DNA of 64,000 nt. Source: Lepus europaeus. Its lineage: Eukaryota > Chordata > Mammalia > Lagomorpha > Leporidae. Both the position numbers and the translations under genes were made by a program. The notes below the pieces were generated by a model. That model was not told where the DNA came from, ran no database searches, and was given only the letters and a program-made list of their open reading frames with translations. Positions 10,720 to 21,984 of the stretch are shown piece after piece (within the stretch, counting starts at the first letter, position 1; every line of letters begins with the position of its first letter). The DNA lies in the NCBI RefSeq assembly GCF_033115175.1, contig NC_084838.1, positions 40,961,468 to 41,025,467 on the forward strand, written 5' to 3'.

Positions 10720-11500
10720 CTATAATCTAAACAAATTGCCTGTTTTTTTTGGGTGGAGAGAGGAGTGAAAAGAGGTAGAAAAGATACATTTATCATAGAA
10801 TAAATGAAGCCTAACAATATGCATATTCCTTTATCAAAAAAATAGTAAATCAGTGTTAAAGCTCATAAAGTATTCTTATTAAGGAAATTAGTATATAATA
10901 GGGGTTTTGTAAAAATGAAACATCTAGATTTCATTATCTCAGACTAAATAAAAGTCAAAAATATAAATTGTAACACTTATATTGCAATTTATATGCAATA
11001 CTTATATTATTGATATATGTTAAATATATCAAGAAAGAGGCACTTTCTGACTCTAGACTCACTGCTATCATGCTTTTAAACAGATAATGCAGGAGTTTCA
11101 AAGAGTTATACACCAAAGTACCCACTCTTAGTTACAATCATTATCAGGAGTTATTTGAAAAGACAGTTCCTTTTAAAGGAAAGGGAAGAAACTTATTAAA
11201 AATCTTCATTAACTGTTGACCTGAGCAAATGTTTATGCTTCCAGTGACAATAAAATTCTGACTCTACAATATAAAAATAAATGCAGACAGCATTCCCCTA
11301 CTTTCTCTTTTGTGAGTGACTGGCCCCCAGAGGAAAAATTTAAAGCAGCAAAAAAATTGAGATGGTCCTTCAGTGAAATCAAAAAACCAGACAAAGAGAC
11401 AGCAAGGCTAAAAATAATTTTATAGTATGAAGAACAGAATTAATTACCTTTATAGACATAGCCCTCAAAGCCAAGAACCATACAGATTAAGATATTAAGT

Positions 11501-11810
11501 GGGGCCGGCACTGTGGAGCAGCGGGTTAAAGCCCTGGCCTTAAGTGCCCGCATCCCATATGGGCCCTGGTTCGAGTCCCGGCTGCTCTATTTCTGATCCA
11601 TCTCTCTGCTATGGCCTGGGAAAGCAGTGAAGGATGGCCCAAGTCCTTGGGCCCCTGCACTGATGTGGGAGACCCGAAGAAGCTCCTGGCTTCGGGATGG
11701 CACAACTCCAGCCGTTGCGGCCATCTGGGGAGTGAACCAGTGGATAGAAGACCTCTCTCTCTCTCTGACTCTACCTCTCTCTGTAACTCTTTCAAATAAA
11801 TATTTTTTTA
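11501..11810 (+). repeat. C-repeat SINE, older type
   Basis: Head GTGGGGCCGGCACTGTGGAGC, tail CTCTTTCAAATAAATATTT. Confidence 0.93.
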
Positions 11811-14338
11811 AATATTAAATAAGCAAATGCAGGACAAATAAAAACTTTTTGAAAAATAGTGCTTGTTGTAACTCTACAAAGCAGATTCTATACAATCAAC
11901 TATTTCATAGTAAAAAAGGTGACCTATAAATCTATTAATATGTAAAAGTCAAGAAAATTACATTATGAGAAATTTAAGAAATGGAAATCCCACTGCCTTC
12001 AAGAACAATTATGTCAAATAGAAAAAAAGAGCTTAACCTGAAAATAAATTATACTAAATGTTCAAGGTTTAACATTTGATAATGGAAAACAGTGGTAGGG
12101 AAAGCTCTATGCCAACTTCTAACCACAGCTGTAGCACACAAAGTCTTGTTTTAAGACAAAAGCAGGTAAATAATGTTTACTGTTCATGACCATAATTTGC
12201 CTTTTTCCAACAAATGACTAATGGGATAAAAGGCCATTCAATGAAGAGAAAAGTAGAATCTAAGTGAATAAACTTCTCACCATGATCAAAACATTTAAGA
12301 ATTTCCATATATTTTTTGAGAATTAAAAGTAAAAACATTCAAAAATTAAGAAATCTAGCATAACAAAACAGACATTAAAGCATTCTTTTTAAACAGGACT
12401 GAAATTAAAAAGCATTTGGTTTTAATGAGTGTAAACGACAAAGAATCTTTCCATACTATCTATTCCAAATGGAGAGGATTTTCCACACTCCTTCCCCAGT
12501 TACTGATGTAAAAGTATTACAGTTTGCAGTATATGATCTTCTTTCATTTGCAATCTTTAACAAACTGCCTGGGAGTAAGGCCAGTCTAAAAAGTACCCAT
12601 TTACCAGGCCCAAAAAATGACTTTTTGGAAATTAAACTTTACTCCACTACCACTAGCCAGATTTTGCTAATACTTTACTAGAAAAGTTTTCACATAAATT
12701 CCACCTTGTGAAACTAATTTTTCCAGTATCAGTAAACAAAAACTTATATTTGACAACATAGACACAGCAATATCGTTTCCAATTTGCCACTAGTAACTTG
12801 CACCTTTTCTCAGAAATTTAAAAAATCTACATCTGAAAAGTATACTGTTTATGGCCCACGGGGGGAAAAAAAAACAAAGCCATCAGTTTGGCTTCATAAT
12901 ATTCTCAACATGTGCTTTTCAGTGACTATCACAGCTGTGAATATTAAACATTTCCATATCAATCCTATTTTCTACAAAGTTGACCTAATTTCAAGTCTGA
13001 AATTGAGGCTTCCACCTTTAGAAGCATAGAAAACAAGAGTTAAGTAATTGGGTAGTCCTAAAAATACACATCACAACTACATGACTAAGATACTCATTTA
13101 AAACTTGTGCCAAGATAACCCCTCCCTTCAAAACAAACTAAAATTGACTCATTGGCCTATTTTTTTGTGTGCGGAAATAAAAATATTAAATGCATTCCTA
13201 AACACTATTTCCTCTGTATCTGTCCCCACCATTTATAACAATAAAATCTTCAATCTGTGATTCTTGTCTGTAAAAATGCTAACGCAAAAACAAAAGCAAA
13301 AACTCAGTATCCTCAAGTAATATCTGCCTTGGGGGTCAAAAGAAAAAAACAAAATCACGAGATTCCGGAATAATAACCACTGTCCTAAAATCATGGAAAA
13401 CAATAGAAACAATGTCTCTGGTCGCTAAGGAGCCATCCCACCCAGAGAAATCGCCTCATCTCTCATGATACTTTTCATCTGGGCGACAACCCCCATTTGC
13501 TAGTTAACCAACCACCTGAGCAAAAGGTTTCAATTTTTGTCTCCCCAAAGTGGGAAAAGACCAGTCGCCCTACAAGACATGTTGCACCCTCTGTGGATAT
13601 TTCTACACAGGGGGCAGGGGAGCCTGGGTGAGGACAAAGGGCATTTTTGAAAGAACCATTGACCGAGGTAAATAGAGAACGAGAACAGAAAGAGGGCTAA
13701 ATTAAAGTTCCCTCAAGTGGATAATGGCCCCCCCAAAAAAAATCCCGCAGGCACCCCCCCTCCGTCTTTTTTTCTTTCTTTTTAACCACCCTTAGGGTCC
13801 CATTCTTCAATATCGCCCACTGGAACGCAAAGTTGGAACCACCACAGCCCAACAAACGCTCAAAATGTCAGGGCACTGGCAGCCTCTGGAATGACAGGCT
13901 AGTGCCCCTCCCCCACCCCCACCCCCCAAAAAAGAAAAGTCCAATCCAGTAGGTGCAGGTCACCCTGCCCTCTGGGGCAGTTCCAGCTGCGCCAGGGAGG
14001 GCTGTGATGGGAGGACGGGAAGGGAAGGCAGCCCCCCTCTCCTGCCATCACCCCCTCGGCTGGGGAGCAAACAAAGACCGGCCTCCTCCTCCCGGAGCCA
14101 CGACCCTAGTCCGAGAGGCTTCCCTCTCTCCCGGTGCAGGCTGGCCTCCCGCACCCGCCCCCATGACAAAGAAAAGGCACTGGGTGAGCAAGGCCTTCCT
14201 GCCTCCACGGATGGGGGAGGGGGTGTCGAGGCGAGGAGCCCCCTCAGCCGTGCCCACTCTCCTGGCCCCCGAAAACAGCCGGGGACGGCGGGGAGCCGAG
14301 GCCGCGGCCCGCGCGGCCAGGTCGGGGGATGGGAGTAC

Positions 14339-14515
14339 CTTGAAGTAGCCGCCTTCGTAGAGGGTGTTGGGGGGTCCGAAGATGGCCACCTCCCAGTTGT
14401 AGAGGTCGGACTCATCCACCAGGGTGATCCGGAAGCCCTCCACCGGTTCCTCCTGCAGGGATTTGAGCTCCAGCATCAGGGCCTTCTGCGAGCTGGTCAT
14501 CTGCTGCTGGGCCAT
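14339..14515 (-). CDS. UBE2R2: UBE2R2 first coding exon (codons 1-59), ubiquitin-conjugating enzyme E2 R2
   Basis: The minus strand encodes 59 codons beginning MAQQQMTSSQKALML and ending at ...YEGGYFK, followed at once by a GTACTC splice donor (14335-14338), so the exon ends in phase 0. The protein start matches UBE2R2 (CDC34B) and differs from its paralogue CDC34. Family knowledge: this E2 receives ubiquitin from E1 and, with SCF-type cullin-RING ligases, builds K48-linked chains in cytoplasm and nucleus. Exon 1 covers the N-terminal helix and the first strands of the UBC fold (FRITLVDESDLYNWEV, then FGPPNTLYEGG). The catalytic cysteine and the acidic C-terminal tail are encoded by later exons that lie off the left edge. 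The ATG at 14515-14513 has G at -3 and G at +4 and sits in a CpG island. The only upstream in-frame extension I see would begin at a GTG, so this ATG is the start. Confidence 0.97.
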
Positions 14516-15005
14516 CGCGGCGGCGGCCGTGCGGGCCGGGGCCCCAGTCCTCACGCACCGGCCGGGCCGGACCAGGCCCCTCCCCTGCGCTCGCCCTCGA
14601 GCCGGGCCGCCCCGGGCCCCTGTCTTCACACCGCCGGCGGGCCGGACCAGGCCCCAGTCGGCCCGCGGGCCCGCCCGGGATCCTCCTCACACACGACGCG
14701 GGCCGGGCCGGGCCCTTCGCCTCACACTCGGGCCGGGTGGGGGCAGGGGCAGAGGGAGTTCGGGGAATTCGCTCCCGGTGCCGGGCCTCCCCCCCCCGGA
14801 GGGGGCCTCAACTTGGTGGGGGGGGGGAGAGAAGGTGGAAGCCGAGGAAGGTGGCGGAGGGCCGGCGATGGTAAGGGGAGGGGGCCGCGCCGGCCCGGGA
14901 GCGCCGCGCTCGCTCGCCCTCTCGTTCTCCTCGGGGGCCGCCGGGGCCGGAGGGCGCGCGGGGCCAGAGGGGGCGGGGGGAGCGCGGCGCGCGGGGGTCT
15001 CGCGG

Positions 15006-15032
15006 CTGCGGCGGCGGCGGCGGCGGCGGCGG
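15006..15032. repeat. CGG triplet run in UBE2R2 promoter/5' UTR
   Basis: About eight uninterrupted CGG units lie between CGGCT and CTGCGCG. On the UBE2R2 transcript strand this reads CCG. It lies some 500 bases upstream of the start codon, so it is in the 5' UTR or core promoter. Confidence 0.85.
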
Positions 15033-15784
15033 CTGCGCGGGGGGAGGGGCGGAGGAGGAGGCGAAGAGCGAGAGCGCCGCGCGCCGCGGGAGCGACGGAG
15101 CCGAGAAGGAGGGAGGGAGAGAGGGAGGAGGGGCGCGCGCCGGGAGGGGGGCGGCTCTCGGCGGCTGGCGGCCCGACGCGCGTGCGCGCGCCCCTCCCTC
15201 CCCCGCCCGCCTCGCCCTCCTCCTCTCCCGCTTCCCCGCCTCCTCCCGGCTGGCCCGCGCGGTGGCGGCGCTTTGTGACGCCGGCCTGTGTCCTCCGCCC
15301 TTAAAGGCCCGAGCGGCCGTGAGGGCCGAGGGCGGGCCGCGGCGGAGCCCCTGGGCCCGACGTGACTGTTGAGCACCGCGACGCTGCGGATCCAAAGGCG
15401 TGTCCCGGAAAAGGGCTCACGTTCTGGGGCCCTCAGGGCTCGACCCCGAAGGCCGGGGTCTGTAGGCCTCCCTCTTCCCCCTCGCAGTCCCTCCTGTTAA
15501 CCGGGCCCTTGATTAGGAAGCGCCGAGGATTTGGGCCTTATCGGTGAGAACGTCTGTCTTGGCAGTTCCAGCCCTCATTCATGCCAGTGTGTTCTTGGCC
15601 AGGTCACCACCTTGGGGAGAGGCAGTTTCCCATGCGAGAGGTGGGGGAAGGCCGATAGGGCTGCCCCTACTTCCCTTAACTGCGAGGAGGAAGTTAGGAG
15701 AGAAATAACACGGACCAAAACTGGGTGCCTGGCCCTTCTCCGTGTGATTTGGGGCCAGTGCTCCGGCTAGCCCTCAGCTCACCC

Positions 15785-15816
<32 letters not shown>

Positions 15817-16017
15817 TTGGTTGGACTTTGACCCCTTCTAAGTGCCCTCAGCTTTTTGTCCAGTGTGGAATTGAGGGACTTTTGAGAGAATCTGCACTGA
15901 AGTGACATGTCACTTCATAGTGAGAGGCAGCCCCCATGATTTTAGAATACCCTACGGTCTGTGAGACTCTTACTGCCTAAACTGTTCCCTAGAAAAGTTG
16001 GGACCCCGTGAGGGTGC

Positions 16018-16205
16018 TGCACAATTTGGGATCAGAAAGACCTTGGTTCCAACTCTGCCCCTAACTTTAATATTCTCTCTTCCTGCTTCATCAGCCTCTG
16101 TAAAAGGGAGTTAATTATACCTAACACAAGCAATTGTAATGATTAAATGAATCATTATGTACACTATTTAGTATAGTGACTGACTCAAGGTAAATGGCCC
16201 ATAAA
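16018..16205 (+). repeat. MIR relic
   Basis: Order of MIR landmarks: TTGGGATCAGAAAGACCTTGG, CAGCCTCTGTAAAAGGGAG, ATTAAATGAATCATTATG, ACTCAAGGTAAATGGCC. Confidence 0.7.
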
Positions 16206-16270
16206 CAAGAACTTGAAAGGAAGAAGAACTTTAAAGGCACAGCTGTGTTCTGGATGCCATTCTTTGTTTT

Positions 16271-16279
16271 TGAAACAGA

Positions 16280-16316
<37 letters not shown>

Positions 16317-16623
16317 TGAAAGAGTTACACAGAGTGAGGAGAGGTAGAGAGAGAGAGAGGTTTTCCATCTGCTGGTTCACTCCCCAGTTGGCCGAAACGG
16401 CTGGAGCTGCGCCGATCTGAAGCCAGGAGCTTCTTCCAGCTCTCTCACAGGAGTGCAGGGGCCCAAGGACTTGGGTCATCCTCCACTGCTTTCCAAGGCC
16501 ACAGCAGAGAGTTGGATCGGAAGTGGAGCAGCTGGGTCTCAAACCGAATCAGCGCCCATATGGGATGCAGGCACTGCAGGCAGCAGCCTTACCCACTACA
16601 CCACAGCGCCAGCCCTGAAACAG
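16271..16623 (-). repeat. C-repeat SINE, older type, with 8-bp target duplication
   Basis: Reverse element 16279-16615 between TGAAACAG copies at 16271-16278 and 16616-16623. Confidence 0.93.
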
Positions 16624-16848
16624 GCTAGCATCTTACATTAGTGTTGTGCATTTATTATATTGATACATTCCTATAAACTACCACTTATCTTTATTGACAT
16701 TTCTTTAGTTTTACCGAGAGCTCTTTTTCTATTCAGGATCCCATCCGGAATACCAGACTATTTTTACTTCTCATATTTCTCTAGGCTCCTCTTAAGTGCG
16801 ACCATTTCTTAACTTTTCCTTATTTTGGATAGCTTGGTTGGTTTTAAA

Positions 16849-17200
16849 GAATACGTGGTCAGCTGGCGCCGCGGCTCAATAGGCTAATCCTGCGGCGGCA
16901 CAACGGGTTCTAGTCCTGGTCGGGGCGCCAGATTCTGTCCCCATTGCTCCTCTCCCAGTCCAGCTCTCTGCTGTGGCCCAGAAGTGCAGTGGAGGATGGC
17001 CCAAGTTCTTGGGCCCTGCACCTGCATGGGAGACCAGGAGAGGCACCTGGCTCCTGGCTTCAGATCAGCGCGGTGTGCCGGCCGCAGCGTGCCAGCCACG
17101 GAGGCCACTGGGGCGTAAACCAATGGAAAAGGAAGACCTGTCTCTTTATCTCTCACTGTCCACTCTGCCTGTCAAAAAAAAAAAAAAAAGATTACGTGGT
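16849..17200 (+). repeat. C-repeat SINE, younger type, with target duplication
   Basis: Element 16860-17189 between GAATACGTGGT and GATTACGTGGT. A gap in the head removes part of the CCGCCT region. Confidence 0.93.
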
Positions 17201-17332
17201 AAAGTATTTGTAGAATGTCCCTTATTTGGGATTTGTGATGTTTGTCTCATGATTAGACACAGTGGAGTTATGGGTCTTTTAGAAGAAAGATCACAGAGGT
17301 AAATGCCATCTACATCACATCATATCAAAGAC

Positions 17333-17606
17333 AGATAATAGGCCCTGGCTCTCTTGGCTAATCCTCCGCCTGTGGCGCCGGCACCCCAGGTTCTAGTCCC
17401 GGTCGGGGCGCCGGGTTCTGTCCCGGTTGCCCCTCTTCCAGTCCAGCTCTCTGCTGTGGCCCAGGAATGCAGTGGAGGATGGCCCAAGTGCTTGGGCCCT
17501 GCACCCGCATGGGAGACCAGGAGGAGCACCTGGCTCCTGGCTTCGGATTGGCACAGCGCACCGGCCATAGCGGCCATTTCGGGGGTGAACCAATGGAAAA
17601 GGAAGA

Positions 17607-17662
<56 letters not shown>

Positions 17663-17695
17663 ACTATGCCTGTCAAAAAAAAAAAAAAGATAATA
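17333..17695 (+). repeat. C-repeat SINE, younger type, with expanded CT tract
   Basis: Element 17341-17687 with AGATAATA target copies. The pyrimidine stretch has grown into an almost pure (CT)n of about 48 bases at 17608-17655. Confidence 0.93.
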
Positions 17696-17859
17696 GCAAC
17701 ATGACTTAGCAGTGTTGATATTGACCTTGATCACCCAGCTGAGGTAGTGTATCAGGTGTCTCCACCCCCTTTCTATATGATACTGTTTAGAAGGAAGTCA
17801 TTATGTGCAATCCACAGTTAGGAGCTCCCTTATTTCCCCCAAAGATGAGGTCTTAGTTT

Positions 17860-18524
17860 TGGGTTTTATTTATTTATTTACATTTTCATTTGAAGAGAAA
17901 GAGAGAGAGAAAGATGTTCTGTTCATCCATTGTTTCACTCCCTAAATACAACAGGCAGGACTGGGCCAGGCTAAAGCCAGGAACCCAGAACTCAGCCCAG
18001 TTCTCCCATGTGGTAGCAAGGACCAGGGACCCAAGTACTTGGGCCATCACTGGTGCCTCTTAAAATACACATCCAGCAGGAAGCTGGACTGGAAACAGAG
18101 CTGGAATTCAAGGCCGGCGCCGCGGCTCACTAGGCTAATCCTCCGCCTTGTGGTGCCGGTACACCGGGTTCTAGTCCTGGTCGGGGCACCGGATTCTGTC
18201 CCGGTTGCCCCTCTTCCAGGCCAGCTCTCTGCTATGGCCTGGGAGTGCAGTGGAGGATGGCCCAGGTCCTTGGGCCCTGCACCCCATGGGAGACCAGGAG
18301 AAGCACCTGGCTCCTGCCTTCCGATCAGCGCGGTGTGCCAGCCATGGCGGCCATTGGAGGGTGAACCTACGGCAAAGGAAGACCTTTCTCTCTGTCTCTG
18401 TCTCTCTCTCTCTCTCTCTCTCACTGTCCACTCTGCCTGTCAAAAAAAAAAAAAAAAAGCTGGAATTCAAACCTGGGTACTGCAATATTGGATGCAGGCA
18501 TCCGAAGCAGCATTTAACCCATGA
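17860..18524 (-). repeat. Older C-repeat split by a nested younger one
   Basis: Outer parts 17860-18111 and 18458-18524; the sentence GGAATTCAA-ACCTGGGTACTGC resumes after the inner element. Confidence 0.85.
18112..18457 (+). repeat. Nested younger C-repeat with 13-bp target duplication
   Basis: Flanked by perfect AGCTGGAATTCAA at 18099-18111 and 18458-18470. Opposite orientation to its host SINE. Confidence 0.95.
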
Positions 18525-19089
18525 GCCCTCCCCAAGTTTCAGTATCTTAGGGCATCGTTCTATAGCCCCCAATCCATGTCTTCAGTCAAAACTCTACTGA
18601 AAATAGAGCTCCCCTCAGAGGAGAGGAAGTGTCCGAGTCAAGGTAACTCTTCCCAAAATGAAGGTATATACCCGATTCTGGCTTCCCTTCTTCCACCACT
18701 CAATTTAGGGATAAGAAGTTTGCTGACCTACAAATGTGGGCTATGATGTTGACACCTCAAATAGCAAGGCTGTGAGTAGACAAATGGGCAGAAAGTTAAT
18801 CTTCAAAGCATTTCACCCACGTAAACTCATCACAGCCCCACCCTGACCTAGAGGATGACAGGTCCCTAACCTAACCCCACTGGAACACACACCTGGCACC
18901 CAGACCGGAAGCTACTCCCTAAGCTCAAGTCAACTCACAAACTCATATTAAGTATCCACTGTGGGCATGACCCTAACTGGGAGACTATCAATGTGTTGAC
19001 AAGTTTGTACCCAAGACCTCCAATCTCAGGTCAGAGGAACTGGAATTCCATAGAACTAGCTAATATGTTTTTTACCTCAGCCAATAAGG

Positions 19090-19180
19090 CATTGTTTATT
19101 ACTAGGCTGCAACCTATCTTACTCATCACAGTATCCTCAGCAACCAGTACAATGACACAAAGTAGATATTAAGTAATTGG
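19090..19180 (+). repeat. L2-type 3' end relic
   Basis: Short match to the L2 end: CTCATCACAGTATCCTCAGC, then AGTAGATATTAAGTAATTGG. Confidence 0.5.
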
Positions 19181-19707
19181 TCTCAGAGATTCATGGCCAA
19201 GGGCAGAAAGATAATCAGTAAACACGAAATCACAATTGGAAACCCCCCCCCACGCTAATAGGCTCCCTCAGGCACACAGCAGGTACTCAGGACTATAGAG
19301 TCCATAACCACATACCAGCTGCTCCAATGTTCAGCACATATTAGGTGGTCATATTGTCAAAAGAAGGATTGGGTGGAACCACTTCCTAGAGTGCTCTCAT
19401 ATTGTTTCATAATGACAGGTAGATATTGCCTTGACTGATTAGTGCCCTCTGGTGGTGAAAATAAAAAAAGCTACCTACCCTCTGTAAGGCATCACCTGGT
19501 ACTATACGGTCCAAACTCAACAGTTCTGAAGAATCAATTATCTTACTTCCAAAGAGAAAAATACAGAAATCTTGATAAGATAAATGATATATTTGCTTTA
19601 GGAAGACTGATTTTGGCCTTAAAGAATGATTCTTTTTAAGGGGCCAATATATTGTTTCATTCAACATCTTAACATGTGTTAAGACTTGGATACTATCCCT
19701 AAGGAGC

Positions 19708-19996
19708 CAGAATCAGGGGCAAGCATTGTGGTGTGCCACTTCAGCTGCTACATGGGATAGGAGATGCGTCCTGCCTCTGTTTCCAATCCACCATCTTGCT
19801 AATGCGTCCTGGGAAGCCGCAGATGATGGTGTAAGTACTTGAGTCCTACCACCCACATGGGAGACCCGGATGTAGATCTTTGGTTCTGGCTTTCACCTGG
19901 CCCCCAGCAGTGGCTGTTGTGGGCATCTGGGGAGTGAAACACTGGGTGGACGATCTCTCCCTGTCACTCTGCCTTTCAAATAAGTTTTTAAAAATT
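19708..19996 (+). repeat. C-repeat SINE, old
   Basis: Head GGGGCAAGCATTGTGGTGTGCC, tail GCCTTTCAAATAAGTTTTT. Confidence 0.82.
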
Positions 19997-20029
19997 AGTA
20001 TTTTCAAAAAAGGAGAGCCACAATTTTCC

Positions 20030-20265
20030 TCTAATGATAGCAGCTAACATTTGCTGAGCATCACTATGTGACACTTCATATGCAGCATCTTATTTAATCC
20101 TCAAAAAAAAAAATTATGATGTAGTTGTTACCGGGAAATCCATTTTACTGAGGCTTATCAAAACATAAAAAGTTATCTAGGGTCACTCAGGAAGTGGGAC
20201 ACCTGGAATTGACCTTAGTCATCTCACTTCAGTGTGACTGCTCTTAACCACCAAGCTGTAAAGTT
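20030..20265 (-). repeat. MIR relic
   Basis: Reverse MIR order: GCAGCTAACATTTGCTGAGC, TTATTTAATCCTC, CCATTTTACTGAGG, AGGGTCACTCAGGAAGTGG, CTGCTCTTAACCACCAAGC. Confidence 0.8.
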
Positions 20266-20374
20266 CCCAATTAAATGTGCCCATAGCAACCTATGCATAT
20301 CATACCACTCCCCACCTTGTGCTGCAATCAGTTGTTTGTTTACATCTCCCAGCTGCCTCTGAGTTGCTCTTGTG

Positions 20375-20490
20375 AAAGAGTCATTCATTCATTCGAGAAA
20401 TATCCATTGAGTGCCTCCTGTGCTAAATGCCAGGGATACAGTAGGAATGAGACAGAATTAACTGATCCCTACCTTCATGGAGCTTATAGT
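20375..20490 (-). repeat. L2 3' end relic
   Basis: Reverse L2 end: TCATTCATTCATTCGAGAAA, CATTGAGTGCCTCCTGTGC, CCTACCTTCATGGAGCTTAT. Confidence 0.8.
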
Positions 20491-20600
20491 GTCTGAGACC
20501 AAATGAGAGGAATAACTATTAGTAGAGATGTAGGATTTTGGTGAGTACCAGAGAAAGTGATTAAAGAAATATCTAAGATAAATGTTGGGGCAGGATGCAG

Positions 20601-20630
20601 TTTTTGTTTGTTTGTTTGTTTCTTTGTTTA
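20601..20630. repeat. GTTT simple repeat
   Basis: Several TTTG units in a row, with no other feature attached. Confidence 0.85.
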
Positions 20631-20796
20631 GGATGCAATGTTAAATGGGGGCAGAGTCGGGGCAAAAGAAACTATTGTGAGGTTACATTTAACTAGGTGG
20701 TGGGAACAGACCTAAGAGCAGGGGCGTTCTTCCAGGTCTCTGGCTTGTAGCCACTGTGTCTTATTTAAATCTCTATCTCCTGGACACGAAACTTGG

Positions 20797-21173
20797 CTTG
20801 ACATTTCTTTTCTTTCCTTTTTTTCTTTTTCTTTCTTTTTTTTTTCTTTCTTTCTTTTTTTTTTTTTTAATGACCGGTAGAGTTATAAACAGTGAGACAG
20901 AGAGAAAGGTCTTCCTTCTGTTGGTTCATTCCCCAAATGGCCGCTACTGCCGGCGTTGCGCTGATCCGAGCCAGGTGCCTCTTCCTGGTCTCCCACGTGG
21001 GTGCAGGGGCCCAAGCACTTAGGCCATCCTCCACTGCCCTCCCAGGCCATAGCAGAGAGCTGGACTGGAAGAGGAGCAACCGGGACCAGAACCTGGTGCC
21101 CATATGTGATGCCAGTGCCGCAGGTGGAGGATTAACCAAGTGAGCCATGGCGCCGGGCCCCTTGACATTTCTT
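20797..21173 (-). repeat. C-repeat SINE, younger type, with 13-bp target duplication
   Basis: Reverse element 20810-21160 with a long impure CTTT tail. It lies between CTTGACATTTCTT copies at 20797-20809 and 21161-21173. Confidence 0.95.
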
Positions 21174-21182
21174 AAGTGTCAA

Positions 21183-21544
21183 TTCTTGACCTTTTTTTTT
21201 TAAAAAAAAAAAAAGATTTATTTTATTTTTGCTTGAAAAGCAGAGTGACAGAAAGGAAGAGACATAAAGACATCTTCCATTTGCTGGTTCACTCCCAAAT
21301 GCTTGCAACAGTCAGGACTGGGCCAGGCCAAAGCCAGGAGTGAGGAACTCCATGTGGGTCTCCCACGTGGGTGGCAGGAACCCAAGTACTTGGGCCATCA
21401 TCCCACTGCTTTTCCAAACGGGTTAGCAGGAGCTAGATTGGAAGCCAAGTCGCTAAGACTCTAACCAGCCTTCCAGTATGGGATTTAGATGTCCCAGGTG
21501 GCAGCGTGACCTGCTGTACCACTATGCCTTGACTGTTCTTGACC
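21183..21544 (-). repeat. C-repeat SINE, older type, with 9-bp target duplication
   Basis: Reverse element 21192-21535 between TTCTTGACC copies. It sits 10 bases from the previous SINE. Confidence 0.9.
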
Positions 21545-21984
21545 AGGGGCTTGACCATTCTTAAGTGTAGAATGAATGGTCAACTAATCTCTCAGCTGTT
21601 TGGTATTTCTCAGACTTCAATGCTGTTACATCATGTTCTCTGTCAATTAAGTCAAATGATGTTTCAAGGTGTTGTACAAGCCCTATCTCCTGTAGGAAAA
21701 CTTCCTTAATAATTAAAAACATTCATAGCAAAAAGAGCAAGAATATCAAGGCCCAGGACAAAACAAACAAACAAAAGATAGACTATGGAAAATCCAGGTA
21801 GTTAATAGACTAGGGCATAAAATTTGAGTGTTCTTTGTCAGATTGTATCTCAATCAGTGCCAAATATTTTTTGGTTTTGTTCTTTTACTTTGTAATTTTG
21901 CTGAAAGAAATGTCTTCTGCTGGAAGACAAAAAAAAAAAAATTGAGGGAGACAACTGTTAGAGACAAGGATGGAAGCTTGTGGT

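Larger units (their letters stand above)
1..14338 (-). other. UBE2R2: UBE2R2 intron 1 (part; continues beyond the window)
   Basis: Everything left of the exon 1 donor lies downstream of that exon on the minus strand and contains none of the later, highly conserved UBE2R2 exons, so I read it as intron 1 running off the window. From 1 to about 11.8 kb it is mostly C-repeat SINEs, most of them antisense to UBE2R2, with one MaLR LTR at 6335-6670. Stretches 6680-7560 and 11810-13950 are AT-rich single-copy-looking DNA in which I recognise nothing. From 13.7 kb GC content climbs into the CpG island. Confidence 0.85.
14280..15480 (-). promoter_or_regulatory. UBE2R2: CpG-island promoter and 5' UTR of UBE2R2
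   Basis: This is a very GC-rich, CpG-dense block covering UBE2R2 exon 1 and about 900 bases upstream of it. It holds a CGG triplet run (about 15006-15032), many GGGCGGGG/CCGCCC Sp-type boxes, long GGGAGG purine tracts and a TGACG half-site near 15277. There is no TATA box, as is usual for a broad housekeeping promoter. The transcription start cannot be fixed by eye; it should lie upstream (to the right) of 14515, probably within 14.6-15.3 kb. Confidence 0.8.

Noticed and set aside
14516-14629. 38-residue N-terminal extension of UBE2R2
   Set aside because: The extension would have to begin at a GTG; the conserved protein starts at the ATG at 14515.
14424-15278. Long Arg/Pro/Gly-rich open frames on both strands
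   Set aside because: High GC content removes stop codons in the CpG island. The composition is low-complexity, with no splice signals and no family resemblance.
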